This document shows, piece after piece, positions 51,472-60,934 of a stretch of DNA of 64,000 nucleotides. Below the pieces are notes generated by a model. That model made no database searches. It was not told the origin of the DNA and worked only from the letters and a program-made list of their open reading frames with translations. The DNA is from Methanomassiliicoccaceae archaeon UBA370 (GTDB taxonomy: Archaea > Thermoplasmatota > Thermoplasmata > Methanomassiliicoccales > Methanomethylophilaceae), in NCBI GenBank assembly GCA_002505345.1, contig DAUY01000002.1, positions 1-64,000 on the forward strand, read 5' to 3'. The first letter of the stretch is position 1; the number at the start of each line of letters is the position of its first letter. A program made the position numbers and the translations under genes.

Positions 51472-51792
51472 ATGTTCCTGGACCATGGAGGGGGCATGCG
51501 GCTTTCTGATGTCTCTCGGAAGACAGCGGGCGGGCTGGAGGTGAGCCTCTACGTTTCGCCCCGCTCGTCCGTCTCCGGCATCGACGGTTTCGACGAATGG
51601 AGGAAGCGGTTGATCGTAAGGGTCAGGTCGCCTCCTCTGGACGGAAAGGCGAACCGGGAAGTGGAGGAGATGATCGGCGGCATAACCGGGATGAAGGCCG
51701 TCGTCACAAGCGGTGCCACCGACCGTCGCAAGACTGTGCTGATAGAGGGGGACGCCGATGAGGCGGCGGAACGGCTCGGTGGCGCCTTATGA
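51472..51792 (+). CDS. DUF167 (YggU-type) protein
   Basis: 106-residue DUF167 family protein. The core VSLYVSPRSSVSGIDGFDEW, LIVRVRSPPLDGKANREVEEMI and GATDRRKTVLIEG is diagnostic. The function is unknown across bacteria, archaea and eukaryotes. ATG at 51472; ATG at 51496 has a GGAGGGGG tract too close to serve it. The stop overlaps the Toprim gene start (ATGA), and the promoter region is shared with the divergent GINS gene. Confidence 0.85.
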   Translation: MFLDHGGGMRLSDVSRKTAGGLEVSLYVSPRSSVSGIDGFDEWRKRLIVRVRSPPLDGKANREVEEMIGGITGMKAVVTSGATDRRKTVLIEGDADEAAERLGGAL

Positions 51793-52178
51793 GCGATGCC
51801 GAAAGGTACGAGGGGATCATGGAGGCCCTCCGTGTGCTGGAGGAGATGTCCTGGGAACGGGTGATATTGGTGGAGGGCCGAAGGGACGTGACCGCGCTGG
51901 AGCATCTCGGCATATTCGGGGACGTCTTCACCGTCCAAGCGTCCGGCGGTCCGGTAAAAGCCGCAGAATATGTGGCAGGCAGAGGGAAGAAGGCCGTCAT
52001 ACTGACCGACTGGGACAGGAAAGGCGACATAATAGCCTCCGACCTGGAGGTCCATCTGAGCGCTCTCGACGTGCAGTACGACACATCCGTCAGAAGCAGA
52101 CTGGCGGACCTGTGCAGGATAGACATCAAGGACGTGCAGTCCCTGGACGAACTGGTACACAGACTCGAGACGGCATGA
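51789..52178 (+). CDS. Toprim-domain protein
   Basis: 129-residue stand-alone Toprim protein: VILVEGRRDVTALEHLGI has the catalytic Glu, and ILTDWDRKGDIIASDLEVHL has the DxD metal motif. Small archaeal Toprim proteins of this type are related to the RNase M5/DnaG nuclease-primase fold; the exact role is unknown. It begins inside the DUF167 stop and precedes tmk by 37 nt. Confidence 0.85.
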   Translation: MSDAERYEGIMEALRVLEEMSWERVILVEGRRDVTALEHLGIFGDVFTVQASGGPVKAAEYVAGRGKKAVILTDWDRKGDIIASDLEVHLSALDVQYDTSVRSRLADLCRIDIKDVQSLDELVHRLETA

Positions 52179-52215
52179 AGTAATATATTCAGTAAATCAT
52201 ATTGAACCGTTCAGG

Positions 52216-52803
52216 ATGGCAGGCCGTTTCATTGTTTTCGAAGGCATCGACGGTGCGGGCAAAAGCACTTTGATAGATGAAGTTTCAAAAAAATTGGGTT
52301 CGGCAGGCATCAAGACCGTCGTCACCGCAGAGCCCACCGAAGGGCCGATAGGAATGCTGATACGGAGCGGTGCGGTGAAATGCACATCCCCGAACGCGGA
52401 AGCGCTGCTGTTCACCGCCGACCGTGCCTGCCACACCTCCGATATAGTCCGGTGGAGGGATGAGGGCCTGACCGTCCTCTGCGACCGTTATTACGCCTCG
52501 ACCGTAGCGTACCAGTCCGCAGGACTCGACGGAACGGCGTCGGGCAAGGAATGGCTCATGGACATCAACCGTCCCGTGACGGTCGAACCGGACATGACGA
52601 TACTTCTCGACATCGACCCCGAGGTGGGGATGCGCCGGGTGGGGCAACGCGGAGCGAAGAGCAAATACGAGGTCACCGAGTACCTCGGCAGAGTGCGCTC
52701 CAATTATCTGGATATAGCAAGGGAAAGAGGATTCCGCGTAATAGACGCTTCTCGTCCGAGGGACGAGTTACTTAGAGAAACGATGAAAATCTTAGGTGAG
52801 TGA
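52216..52803 (+). CDS. tmk: Thymidylate kinase
   Basis: 195-residue P-loop kinase that makes dTDP from dTMP. P-loop FEGIDGAGKSTLIDEV, the DR(Y/H) motif in CDRYYASTVAYQSA, and the LID region GQRGAKSKYEVTEYL are all present. Full length. A TATA-like gtaatatattcag lies about 27-35 nt upstream of the ATG at 52216. Its end carries the SD (AGGTGA) for coaBC. Confidence 0.95.
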   Translation: MAGRFIVFEGIDGAGKSTLIDEVSKKLGSAGIKTVVTAEPTEGPIGMLIRSGAVKCTSPNAEALLFTADRACHTSDIVRWRDEGLTVLCDRYYASTVAYQSAGLDGTASGKEWLMDINRPVTVEPDMTILLDIDPEVGMRRVGQRGAKSKYEVTEYLGRVRSNYLDIARERGFRVIDASRPRDELLRETMKILGE

Positions 52804-52804
52804 A

Positions 52805-53995
52805 ATGCATCCGTCTGAAGAGATCTATTGTGAGAAGAGCAACAGGCTGAAGGGAAAGACAGTAGTGCTCGGGATAACAGGCAGCATAGCCGCAACGGAA
52901 TGTTTCTCCACCATACGGGAGCTGATACGGCACGGCGCCACGGTAATACCGGTTATGACCTCGGCCGCCTGCGACATCGTCACCGAGCAGAGCATCGAGT
53001 TCGCTTCCGGAAAAAAACCGATAACGCGGCTGACGGGACAGACCGAGCACGTTAAGCTGATGGGCGACACCCGTACCGCCGACCTTCTGATGATATACCC
53101 GGCAACGGCGAACACCATATCCAAGATAGCCAACGGGATCGACGACACCACCGTGACGTCGATGGCCACCGTGGCGCTGGGAAACGGCATACCGGTCGCG
53201 GTAGCCCCTGCCATGCACGAGTCCATGCTGAGGAACCCGGCCGTCAAAGCGAACGTTGAGAAACTGAAGCAGATGGGCGTGAAGTTCATAGGTCCACACT
53301 CCGACGGGGTCAGGGCCAAGGTGGCCTCGAGGGAGGAGGTGGTCGCATGGGCGTTCAAACTCCTCTGCGGCAACGACCTGGACGGTCGCCGCATACTCAT
53401 CGTCGGCGGACGCAGCGAGGAGCCCATCGACAGCATGAGGATAATCACCAACCGTTCCACAGGGGCGATGTCCGTGTCCCTGGCCAAACGCGCCTTCGAA
53501 AGAGGTGCGGAGGTCGAGCTTTGGATGGGCGGGTGCAACGTGGAGATTCCGAGCTACGTGAAGTCCAGGCGCTTCCAGACGGTGGCGGACCTCGTAAAGA
53601 TGGTCGAATCGCTGGACCACGAGATAGTCATAGTGCCGGCCGCTCTTTCCGACTTCGCACCCACGAATGTGTTCAGGGGCAAGATACCCAGCGATGAGAA
53701 GTTCGAGGCGGACTTCGCACCCGTGCCAAAGGTACTTCCGCTGATACGGCAGAAATGCGACAAGGTGATAGGGTTCAAGGCGGAATCAGGACTGACAGAC
53801 GAGCAGCTGGTCAAGCGTGCCAGGGCCCGCCTGGAGGAGTACGGCCTCAGCGCAGTGGTCGCCAACGACATCGATGCGGCGGGCATGTCTTCGTCCTCCG
53901 CCCTCCTGGTGACCAAGTTCAAGTCGACGGACATATCCGGGACCAAGATAGCTATATCCGATTTCATCCTGGACTTCTGTTCGGAGAGCCTATGA
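52805..53995 (+). CDS. coaBC: Phosphopantothenoylcysteine decarboxylase / phosphopantothenate-cysteine ligase
   Basis: 396-residue bifunctional CoA-biosynthesis enzyme. Residues 1-190 are the flavin-dependent CoaC part (LGITGSIAATECFSTI, PATANTISKIANGI, APAMHESM). The CoaB part follows (ILIVGGRSEEPIDSMRIITNRSTGAMS, then VPAALSDFAPTNV). ATG at 52805 has AGGTGA 5 nt upstream; GTG at 52796 lies within that SD. Its stop overlaps the pantoate kinase start, linking successive CoA steps in one operon. Confidence 0.95.
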   Translation: MHPSEEIYCEKSNRLKGKTVVLGITGSIAATECFSTIRELIRHGATVIPVMTSAACDIVTEQSIEFASGKKPITRLTGQTEHVKLMGDTRTADLLMIYPATANTISKIANGIDDTTVTSMATVALGNGIPVAVAPAMHESMLRNPAVKANVEKLKQMGVKFIGPHSDGVRAKVASREEVVAWAFKLLCGNDLDGRRILIVGGRSEEPIDSMRIITNRSTGAMSVSLAKRAFERGAEVELWMGGCNVEIPSYVKSRRFQTVADLVKMVESLDHEIVIVPAALSDFAPTNVFRGKIPSDEKFEADFAPVPKVLPLIRQKCDKVIGFKAESGLTDEQLVKRARARLEEYGLSAVVANDIDAAGMSSSSALLVTKFKSTDISGTKIAISDFILDFCSESL

Positions 53996-54852
53996 TATCT
54001 GCGTTCTGCCCGGGACACATAACATGCTTCTTTCAACCCATAACGTCACTTGACCCGCTCAGCGCGGGGTCGAGGGGTGCCGGTATCAGGCTGAGCCTCG
54101 GGACCACCGTAAAGGTCAACCCGCTGCCGGGGAAGGACATAGTCACCAGGGTCAACGACGGTACGGCAAGCGACGACATCATCAGGAGGGTCGTAAGGTC
54201 CACGGACCCCTCCGGAGGATACGAGATAAACGTAAGGCACGACCTGCCGGTGGGGCAGGGGTTCGGAATGTCGGCCGCCGACGCGGTCGCAGTTGCCATA
54301 TGCATGTGCCATATTACCGGCAGGAGCAAGATGGAAGCCTACCGCATAGCCCATGTGGCGGACCTTCTCGGAGGAGGCGGCAGAGGTGACGTCGCAGGTA
54401 TAATGGCAAAATGCCAGCAGCCCGTAAGGACCGTGGCCGGTATACCTCCCTTCGGGAAGGTGGATGACCTTCACGTCAATGTGGGGAGGATCACTTTGGC
54501 CGTCCTCGGCCCGCCTCTGAACACCAGGGACGTGCTCTCGGAGAGGGAGAAATACGTGGGCATCAGGAACGCCGGTTCGGAGGCCATGGAGGAATACATG
54601 GAGAGGCCCTCCTTGGAAAGCTTGTTCAGGATAGCCAACAGATTCTCCGCGGAGGCCGGGGTCAGGAGCAGGGAGACCGATGCGGCCATCGAAGCGTTGG
54701 AGGAAAAAGGGTTCATGGCAGCCATGTGCATGCTCGGCAACAGCATTTTCACGAACGCCCCAGTGTCGGAGGTGAGGTCCTTGGTAGGCGACGTATGGGC
54801 GGTGCCCTGCGCCGCAGTCCCGGACGAGGCGGGCATCATTCGAATAAAGTGA
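53992..54852 (+). CDS. Pantoate kinase (archaeal CoA pathway)
   Basis: 286-residue GHMP kinase of the archaeal pantoate kinase family, which makes 4-phosphopantoate for phosphopantothenate synthetase, replacing bacterial PanC/PanK. AFCPGHITCFFQP starts the protein, and the ATP loop is LPVGQGFGMSAADAVAVA. GGGGRGDVAGI follows. It overlaps coaBC (ATGA), which supports the CoA role. The phosphopantothenate synthetase gene expected to go with it is not in the window. Convergent with DUF357. Confidence 0.9.
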   Translation: MISAFCPGHITCFFQPITSLDPLSAGSRGAGIRLSLGTTVKVNPLPGKDIVTRVNDGTASDDIIRRVVRSTDPSGGYEINVRHDLPVGQGFGMSAADAVAVAICMCHITGRSKMEAYRIAHVADLLGGGGRGDVAGIMAKCQQPVRTVAGIPPFGKVDDLHVNVGRITLAVLGPPLNTRDVLSEREKYVGIRNAGSEAMEEYMERPSLESLFRIANRFSAEAGVRSRETDAAIEALEEKGFMAAMCMLGNSIFTNAPVSEVRSLVGDVWAVPCAAVPDEAGIIRIK

Positions 54853-55135
54853 ACAGGACGTCGTCCCCGCCCACGTCGAAAAGCCCGATGCGGGCTCCGC
54901 AGTCGAGCCATCCGTGGGCGTAGTTCACGGCCGCGAACGCAGTGACGAGGTCCCCCTCGTCACGGAAATGTTTCGCGTCCTCGTAGTAAGAAGTGGCCAT
55001 GTTCAGGAAGTCCTCCGCCATCCTTCTGCCGAACGACTTCTCGGGTGCGGCGACCTTCAGCTTGGCCATCGCCCTCGCTGTGATGTCCAGATAACGTTCG
55101 ATCCTATCTTCGGTCACTACGTCCTGCAGAGGCAT
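54836..55135 (-). CDS. DUF357 protein
   Basis: 99-residue all-helical archaeal protein: ERYLDITARAMAKLKVAAP and AEDFLNMATSYYEDAKHF-type helices, then TAFAAVNYAHGWLDCGARIG, the signature end of DUF357. Function unknown. It overlaps the end of the pantoate kinase gene by 17 nt and is divergent from prs. Confidence 0.88.
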   Translation of the reverse strand: MPLQDVVTEDRIERYLDITARAMAKLKVAAPEKSFGRRMAEDFLNMATSYYEDAKHFRDEGDLVTAFAAVNYAHGWLDCGARIGLFDVGGDDVLFTLFE

Positions 55136-55227
55136 ACCCAGATGATACGTTTCGTCCGATATAACATTAATGAGCGGCAGGCCTCAAATCAGATAAGATA
55201 ATATCATCCGAGCGATATCGCGGAAGC

Positions 55228-56082
55228 ATGATAATCGTAGGCGGATCGTCATCCAGAGACCTCGCCAAAGAGCTGGCCTCCATTCTCGGGTACACATATG
55301 TGCAGGCAGCCACCACCCGATTCCCCGACGGGGAATGCTACACAAGGATAGACCACAAAGAACTGAACGACGATGTGGTCATAGTCCAGAACACATACCC
55401 AGACGGAAATCTCATCGAAATGTTCCTTCTGCAGGACGCCGTCAGGCGCCTGGGCGCGAAGACGATAACGCTGGTCATACCGTATTTCGGATATGCCAGG
55501 CAGGACCGCGTCTTCAAGCTGGGCGAACCCGAGAGCGCAAGGGTTATGATAAGGCACCTGGGCCTCGATTGCGACAACGTGATAACCGTCGACATCCACA
55601 AGGAGTCCGTACTTGACTACTTCAAATGCACCCACCGCGACCTGAAGGCCGCAGGTGCCATCGCCGAATACTTCAGCGACAAAGGAATAGATCTCGTCCT
55701 GTCGCCGGACCTGGGCGCCCTGGGGCGCGCCAAAGACGTGGCGGACAGGCTCGGGCTGAAATACGACCACCTGCAGAAGACGCGCCTCTCCGGGTCCGAC
55801 GTCCAGATAGCGCCTGCGGAAATGGACTGCAGGGGCAAGAACGTGCTGATCGTGGACGACATGATATCCACCGGCGGCACGATCATCGCCGCCGCCCATG
55901 CCCTCAGAGAGGCAGGAGCGGAATCGATCTCGGTCGCATGCACCCACGGCGTCTTCGTCAACAATGCGATCGAGAGGCTCACGGGCAGCTCGCTGGACTC
56001 CATCCTCTGTTGCAACACTCTCGAGAACGAGCTTTCGCACATATCGGTCGCACCGATAATCGCCGAAGCGCTCAAGCGGTGA
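55228..56082 (+). CDS. prs: Ribose-phosphate pyrophosphokinase
   Basis: 284-residue PRPP synthetase, short archaeal type. Features are the N-terminal VGGSSSRDLAKELA, RFPDGECYTRI, VIPYFGYARQDRVF with the ATP-site residues, TVDIHKESVLDYF, and the PRPP loop VLIVDDMISTGGTI. It supplies PRPP for purine, pyrimidine and histidine synthesis, consistent with the pur genes 2 kb downstream. It is followed by proS after 4 nt. Confidence 0.95.
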   Translation: MIIVGGSSSRDLAKELASILGYTYVQAATTRFPDGECYTRIDHKELNDDVVIVQNTYPDGNLIEMFLLQDAVRRLGAKTITLVIPYFGYARQDRVFKLGEPESARVMIRHLGLDCDNVITVDIHKESVLDYFKCTHRDLKAAGAIAEYFSDKGIDLVLSPDLGALGRAKDVADRLGLKYDHLQKTRLSGSDVQIAPAEMDCRGKNVLIVDDMISTGGTIIAAAHALREAGAESISVACTHGVFVNNAIERLTGSSLDSILCCNTLENELSHISVAPIIAEALKR

Positions 56083-56086
56083 ACCC

Positions 56087-57511
56087 ATGAAGAAGGAAGA
56101 GAATTTCAGCGAATGGTATAACGAGATAGTCGAGACCGCAGGCCTCTGCGACAAAAGGTACCCGATCAAGGGTATGAACGTATGGACCACCTACGGATGG
56201 AAGGTCATGACCATGATCGACTCCTATACCCGCAGGGAGCTCGACGCCACAGGACACGGCGAGGTCAACTTTCCCCTCCTGATCCCGGAGACCGAGTTCA
56301 AGAAGGAGAAGGAGCACATCAAAGGGTTCGACGCCGAGGTATACTGGGTCACACGCGCCGGAGAGAACGAGCTGGACGTGCCCCTGGTCGTCAGGCCCAC
56401 ATCCGAGACTGCGATGTACCCCATGTTCTCGCTGTGGATCAGGTCTCATCAGGACCTTCCCCTCAAAATATACCAGATCGTCAATACCTTCCGTTACGAG
56501 ACCAAGCAGACCCGTGCGTTCATAAGGGTAAGAGAAATCCATTTCTTCGAGTCCCACACATGTCACACGACGGAGGAGGACGCACAGTGCCAGATCGAAG
56601 AGGACATCGACATGCTGGAGAAGATCTCCCACGAGCTTTGCCTCCCGCACTTCCTGCTGGTGCGCACGGACTGGGACAAATTCCCGGGCGCTTACTACAC
56701 CGTGGGAATCGACACCGTCATGCCCAGCGGCAGGACGCTTCAGATCGGCTCGATACACCACTACCGCACCAACTTCTCGGTGCCTTACGACATAACGTAC
56801 GAGGACATTAACGGAGAGCACAAGCACGCCCACCAGACGACGTTCGGAATGAGCGAGCGTCTGCTGGGAGCGGTCGTCGGGGTCCACGGCGACGATAAAG
56901 GTTTGATCCTCCCTCCGCCCATAGCTCCGTTCCAGGCAGTGATCATACCGATAATATCCAAGAAATCTCCGGAAGAGGTCATGGACGCATGCAAACTTGT
57001 AACGGACATACTTAACAAGTCCGGCATAAGGTCTAAGCTGGACGACAGGAACGAGAGGCCGGGGGCCAAGTACTATGAGTGGGAGATGCGCGGAGTGCCT
57101 CTCCGCATAGAGATCGGGGCCAGGGACCTGGAGAACGGAGTGATATCCTTCGCCAGGAGGGACACCGGGGAGAAAGGGGCCATCGCCATGGACTCTTTGT
57201 CTGCAGGCATCAGGATGCTTCTGGACGACATCTCAGCGACGCTTTACGCAAGGGCCAAGTCAGTCCAGGAGTCCGGTGTCACAGACATCTCGTCGATTGA
57301 TGACGTGCCGAAGGCGGAACTCGACGACACAAAGAAGGACAGAGTCCTGAGGATGTGCTGGTGCGGGTCCCCTGAGTGCGGACACAGGTTCGAGGACTCC
57401 ACGGGATTCAAGATACTGGGCACTCCCTACAAGGCTCCCGCGTTCTCTGGAAAATGCATCGTCTGCGGCAAGGGATCGGAGAAGCAGGCCTACGCCGCCC
57501 ACACGATGTGA
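56087..57511 (+). CDS. proS: Prolyl-tRNA synthetase (archaeal/eukaryotic type)
   Basis: 474-residue class II synthetase. Motif 2/TXE region VVRPTSETAMYPMFSLWI, FRYETKQTRAFIRVREIHFFE, HAHQTTFGMSERL (motif 3 side), the anticodon-binding domain (AVIIPIISKKSPEE...LDDRNERPGAKYYEWEMRG), and a C-terminal zinc domain with CWCGSPECG and CIVCGKG. It lacks the bacterial INS editing insert. Full family length. Confidence 0.97.
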   Translation: MKKEENFSEWYNEIVETAGLCDKRYPIKGMNVWTTYGWKVMTMIDSYTRRELDATGHGEVNFPLLIPETEFKKEKEHIKGFDAEVYWVTRAGENELDVPLVVRPTSETAMYPMFSLWIRSHQDLPLKIYQIVNTFRYETKQTRAFIRVREIHFFESHTCHTTEEDAQCQIEEDIDMLEKISHELCLPHFLLVRTDWDKFPGAYYTVGIDTVMPSGRTLQIGSIHHYRTNFSVPYDITYEDINGEHKHAHQTTFGMSERLLGAVVGVHGDDKGLILPPPIAPFQAVIIPIISKKSPEEVMDACKLVTDILNKSGIRSKLDDRNERPGAKYYEWEMRGVPLRIEIGARDLENGVISFARRDTGEKGAIAMDSLSAGIRMLLDDISATLYARAKSVQESGVTDISSIDDVPKAELDDTKKDRVLRMCWCGSPECGHRFEDSTGFKILGTPYKAPAFSGKCIVCGKGSEKQAYAAHTM

Positions 57512-57549
57512 GCGAAACAAGTTATTAATCCGGAGGACATCGGACAACC

Positions 57550-58317
57550 ATGGCGTTCCAAGAAGGGGAGCTGGTCTATCTAGAGGACGGCTCAGGCAAG
57601 AGATACTGGTTCAAGATGTCTTTCGGTATGATAAAGGTGCAATCGCTGGGGACGGTGGACGGTTCAAGGTTCGCCGGTGCAGAAGACGGTTCCTCGGTCA
57701 AGATAGCGGGGGCGGATTTCACCGTTTTCAGACCCGGGGTCATAGAGCTAATCGAATCCTTGGACAGGGGTGCGCAGATCATCACGCCCAAGGACGCGGC
57801 GACGATAATACTCAACTGCGACATCAGGAGCGGATCGGCGGTAATAGAGGTGGGCGCAGGATCCGGAGGTCTGACCACGGCGTTGCTCAACTCCGTGGCA
57901 CCGTCCGGAAAAGTCCTGACAGTCGAGCTCAAGGATGAGAACGCCAAAAGAGCCAGACGCAACGTTTCGCGCACAGGCGCGGAAGTGTGCTGGGATTGCG
58001 TGATCGGAGACGCGAAGAACGTAGAATTCGAATTTACCGCCGACGCACTGACCATGGACATGCCGGACCCGTGGCTGGCCCTGGATAACATGCTGCCGCA
58101 TCTCAGGCCGGGAGGGAGGATATGCATATACGTTCCAAACGCCAACCAGCTCGAGTCTTCGGTGCTGGCACTGAGGGAGCGCGGCTTCGCCGGAGTGAAG
58201 GCCATGGAGAATCTCCAGAGGGGGATGGAGGTCCATCCCGGGGGAGTCCGCCCTTCCTTCGAGATGCTGGGACACACGGGATACCTCGTCTTCGGAAGGA
58301 AGCGTCACCTACCCTGA
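57550..58317 (+). CDS. trmI: tRNA (adenine-N1)-methyltransferase, TrmI-like
   Basis: 255-residue SAM-dependent methyltransferase. An N-terminal small beta domain (EGELVYLEDGSGKRYWFK) precedes the Rossmann fold with motif I VIEVGAGSGGLTTALL, KVLTVELKDENAKRAR, and the catalytic-region MDMPDPWLAL. Archaeal TrmI methylates A57/A58 of tRNA. Full length. Starts 38 nt after proS. Confidence 0.9.
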   Translation: MAFQEGELVYLEDGSGKRYWFKMSFGMIKVQSLGTVDGSRFAGAEDGSSVKIAGADFTVFRPGVIELIESLDRGAQIITPKDAATIILNCDIRSGSAVIEVGAGSGGLTTALLNSVAPSGKVLTVELKDENAKRARRNVSRTGAEVCWDCVIGDAKNVEFEFTADALTMDMPDPWLALDNMLPHLRPGGRICIYVPNANQLESSVLALRERGFAGVKAMENLQRGMEVHPGGVRPSFEMLGHTGYLVFGRKRHLP

Positions 58318-58359
58318 TTTTCATAACATATTAATCGGTGCGCGCAATTACTCGTAACA

Positions 58360-58599
58360 ATGGCAGTAATAGAGATCCGCATTGAGCTCAAGAAAGGGGT
58401 GGCAGACCCTGAGGGCAAAAACACCAAGAAAGCCTTGGAAGCCCTAGGATTCGAAGGTGTCGGCGAGGTAAAGACCGTGAAGGTCTACGACATCGAAGTC
58501 GAAGGGACCGGCGAGGAAGCGGTCTCCGAGGGAGAGGAGATGTGCAAAAAGCTCCTCGCGAACCCCGTGATACAGAACTTCAAAGTGACCGTGAGATGA
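58360..58599 (+). CDS. purS: Phosphoribosylformylglycinamidine synthase subunit PurS
   Basis: 79-residue PurS, the small bridging subunit of the PurLQS FGAM synthase complex. The start IEIRIELKKGVADPEGKNTKKAL and GVGEVKTVKVYDIEVEG are typical, as is NPVIQNFKV at the end. It leads the operon purS-purL-purQ; an AT-rich cataacatattaatcg tract lies just upstream as a probable promoter. Confidence 0.96.
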   Translation: MAVIEIRIELKKGVADPEGKNTKKALEALGFEGVGEVKTVKVYDIEVEGTGEEAVSEGEEMCKKLLANPVIQNFKVTVR

Positions 58600-58603
58600 T
58601 CAA

Positions 58604-60934
58604 ATGGTCAAGGACCTGATGACCAGGCGCGACAAGCCCTACGAGCTTTTCGACGTCTCGTTGAGAGAAGCTTCAGACGAAGACCTTGCGAAAATATCCG
58701 GCGACATGGCGCTCAGCCTGTCCCTCGACGAGATGAAGACGATAAAGGAATACTTCGTCAAAGAGGGCAGGGAGCCCACCGACATAGAGCTCCAGTCCCT
58801 TGGCCAGGCATGGAGCGAGCATTGCTGCTACAAGAGCTCCAAGGCCATACTGAAGGAGTTCGTATTCGGGATAGGACGCGACGATGTCCTTTCCAGGGGC
58901 GATGCGGGAGTGATGGTGTTCGACGAAGACCACGGATACGCTCTCAGGATCGAGAGTCACAACCACCCGTCCGCTGTGGAGCCCTACGGAGGGGCGGCTA
59001 CGGGCATAGGCGGGATTCTAAGGGACGTTGTGTGCATGGGGGCGCAGCCCATCGCGTTGGCAGACCCTCTGTGCTTCGGATATCCCGACAGGAAGGGCGA
59101 TCTGCCGCCGGGGACCAAACACCCCCGCTATCTGATGAGCGGGGTCGTCTCGGGGATAAGGGACTACGGTAACAAGGTCGGAATACCGACCATCACAGGA
59201 GGCATGTTCTTCGACGAGAGGTACACCGGGAACTGCCTGGTGAACGTCGCATGCCTAGGGATAGTGAAACGCGCCGACCTCGCCAAGAACTATGCCGGCG
59301 GACCCGGGGAGGTCATGGTGCTCATCGGCGGCCGCACAGGCCGCGACGGCATACACGGGGTGAACTTCGCCTCCCGCGACCTGACCGAGACGTCCGACGA
59401 AGATTCGAGGGGCGCGGTGCAGCTGGGGGACCCCATAACCAAGGAGCCGGTCATGCATGCATGTTTCGAGGTGAACGCAAAGCACCTCATCACCGGCATG
59501 AAGGACCTGGGAGGAGGAGGCCTAAGCTGCGTCGTCGGTGAGATGGCCCTCGACGCCGGCTGCGGGGCCGACGTGGACCTCGAAAAAGTCCCCCTCAAGG
59601 AGTCGGGACTCGCTCCCTGGGAGATATGGGTGTCCGAGTCACAGGAGCGCATGATGTGCACTTGCAGGCCGGAGAACCTCGAAAAGGTCCTGGCTGTCTT
59701 CGATTCCTGGGATGTGCTGGCGACCCCCGTGGCGATGACCACGGGCACCAGACGCACCCGTATATTCTGGCACGGGGAGCAGATATTCGACATGGACCAG
59801 CATTTCCTGACCACCGGCCCTCTCTACCACAGGCCGTACGTCGCTCCGCAGGTCTCTTCGATGGAGAACGAGCGCTCCCCCCGCCTTCCCGACGACCGCA
59901 CGGTGATACTCAAGCTGCTATCCGATCCCAACGTGGCATCGAAAGAGTGGGCGATAAGGCAGTACGACCACGAGGTCAGGGCCGCAACGGTACTGCACCC
60001 CATGGTCGGCGAGATGAACAAGACCGGGCCGGGGGACGCCTCGGTCCTACGCCCGGTGCCTTCCAGCCGCAAGGGGCTGGCCGCGGCCATAGGATGCAAC
60101 CCCTGGTTCACCGCGCTGGACCCGTACAGGGGAGGCATGTCCTCTGTGGACGAGGCCTGGCGCAACGTGGTCGCCGTCGGAGCAATGCCGAACGCCCTGA
60201 CCGACTGCCTGAACTTCGGGAACCCGGAGAAGCCTGAAAGGCTCGGCGAGCTCAGAGAGGCCGTCCGCGGAATAGGCGATTTCGCAAAGGCGCTCAACAT
60301 ACCCATCCCATCGGGCAACGTGAGCCTCTATAACGAGGCACCGGGAGGAGCATCGATCCTCCCCACGCCCATGATGCTGTGCTGCGGCATAATCGACGAC
60401 ATATCGAAAGCCGTCACCGCAGATTTCAAGGGCCCGGGCAACAGGATATATGTCATAGGCGAGACCAAAGAGGAGAGGGGTGGATCGCTGCTTTACCGTG
60501 TCTTCGGAGGAAAACAGGGCGTCGTACCTTCCGTCGATGCGGATAACGTACGCGAACTCACCGGAAAAATGCTCAGGGCAATGGACATGCGTCTGATATC
60601 AAGCTGCCACGACTGCTCGGACGGAGGCATAGCCGTCGCCGTGGCGGAGATGTGCATCTCCGGACAGACCGGCGCGGTCCTGGACCTCAGGAAGGCGGCA
60701 GACATGTCGCCCCGCAAGGTGCTATATTCCGAGAGCAACACGCGCTGGATAGCCGAGGTCTCCGAAGAGAACGCGGAGGAGTTCGAGAAGATAATGGGAG
60801 GCTCCGCCCACAACATAGGAAAGACGGGCGGAAATTCGATGAACATAAGGGACTCCGGAGTGATAATAGAGGTCGAGGACATGCGCAAGGCATGGAACGA
60901 CCCTATCTGGAAGATCATGGGGGGACAATCGTGA
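58604..60934 (+). CDS. purL: Phosphoribosylformylglycinamidine synthase subunit PurL
   Basis: 776-residue small-type PurL, the ATP-dependent synthetase subunit for step 4 of purine synthesis. QAWSEHCCYKSSK, ESHNHPSAVEPYGGAATGIGG, MKDLGGGGLSCVVGEMA and SCHDCSDGGIAVAVAEM mark the two repeated AIRS-like halves. Full length. It begins 4 nt after purS, and its stop overlaps the purQ start (GTGA). Confidence 0.98.
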   Translation: MVKDLMTRRDKPYELFDVSLREASDEDLAKISGDMALSLSLDEMKTIKEYFVKEGREPTDIELQSLGQAWSEHCCYKSSKAILKEFVFGIGRDDVLSRGDAGVMVFDEDHGYALRIESHNHPSAVEPYGGAATGIGGILRDVVCMGAQPIALADPLCFGYPDRKGDLPPGTKHPRYLMSGVVSGIRDYGNKVGIPTITGGMFFDERYTGNCLVNVACLGIVKRADLAKNYAGGPGEVMVLIGGRTGRDGIHGVNFASRDLTETSDEDSRGAVQLGDPITKEPVMHACFEVNAKHLITGMKDLGGGGLSCVVGEMALDAGCGADVDLEKVPLKESGLAPWEIWVSESQERMMCTCRPENLEKVLAVFDSWDVLATPVAMTTGTRRTRIFWHGEQIFDMDQHFLTTGPLYHRPYVAPQVSSMENERSPRLPDDRTVILKLLSDPNVASKEWAIRQYDHEVRAATVLHPMVGEMNKTGPGDASVLRPVPSSRKGLAAAIGCNPWFTALDPYRGGMSSVDEAWRNVVAVGAMPNALTDCLNFGNPEKPERLGELREAVRGIGDFAKALNIPIPSGNVSLYNEAPGGASILPTPMMLCCGIIDDISKAVTADFKGPGNRIYVIGETKEERGGSLLYRVFGGKQGVVPSVDADNVRELTGKMLRAMDMRLISSCHDCSDGGIAVAVAEMCISGQTGAVLDLRKAADMSPRKVLYSESNTRWIAEVSEENAEEFEKIMGGSAHNIGKTGGNSMNIRDSGVIIEVEDMRKAWNDPIWKIMGGQS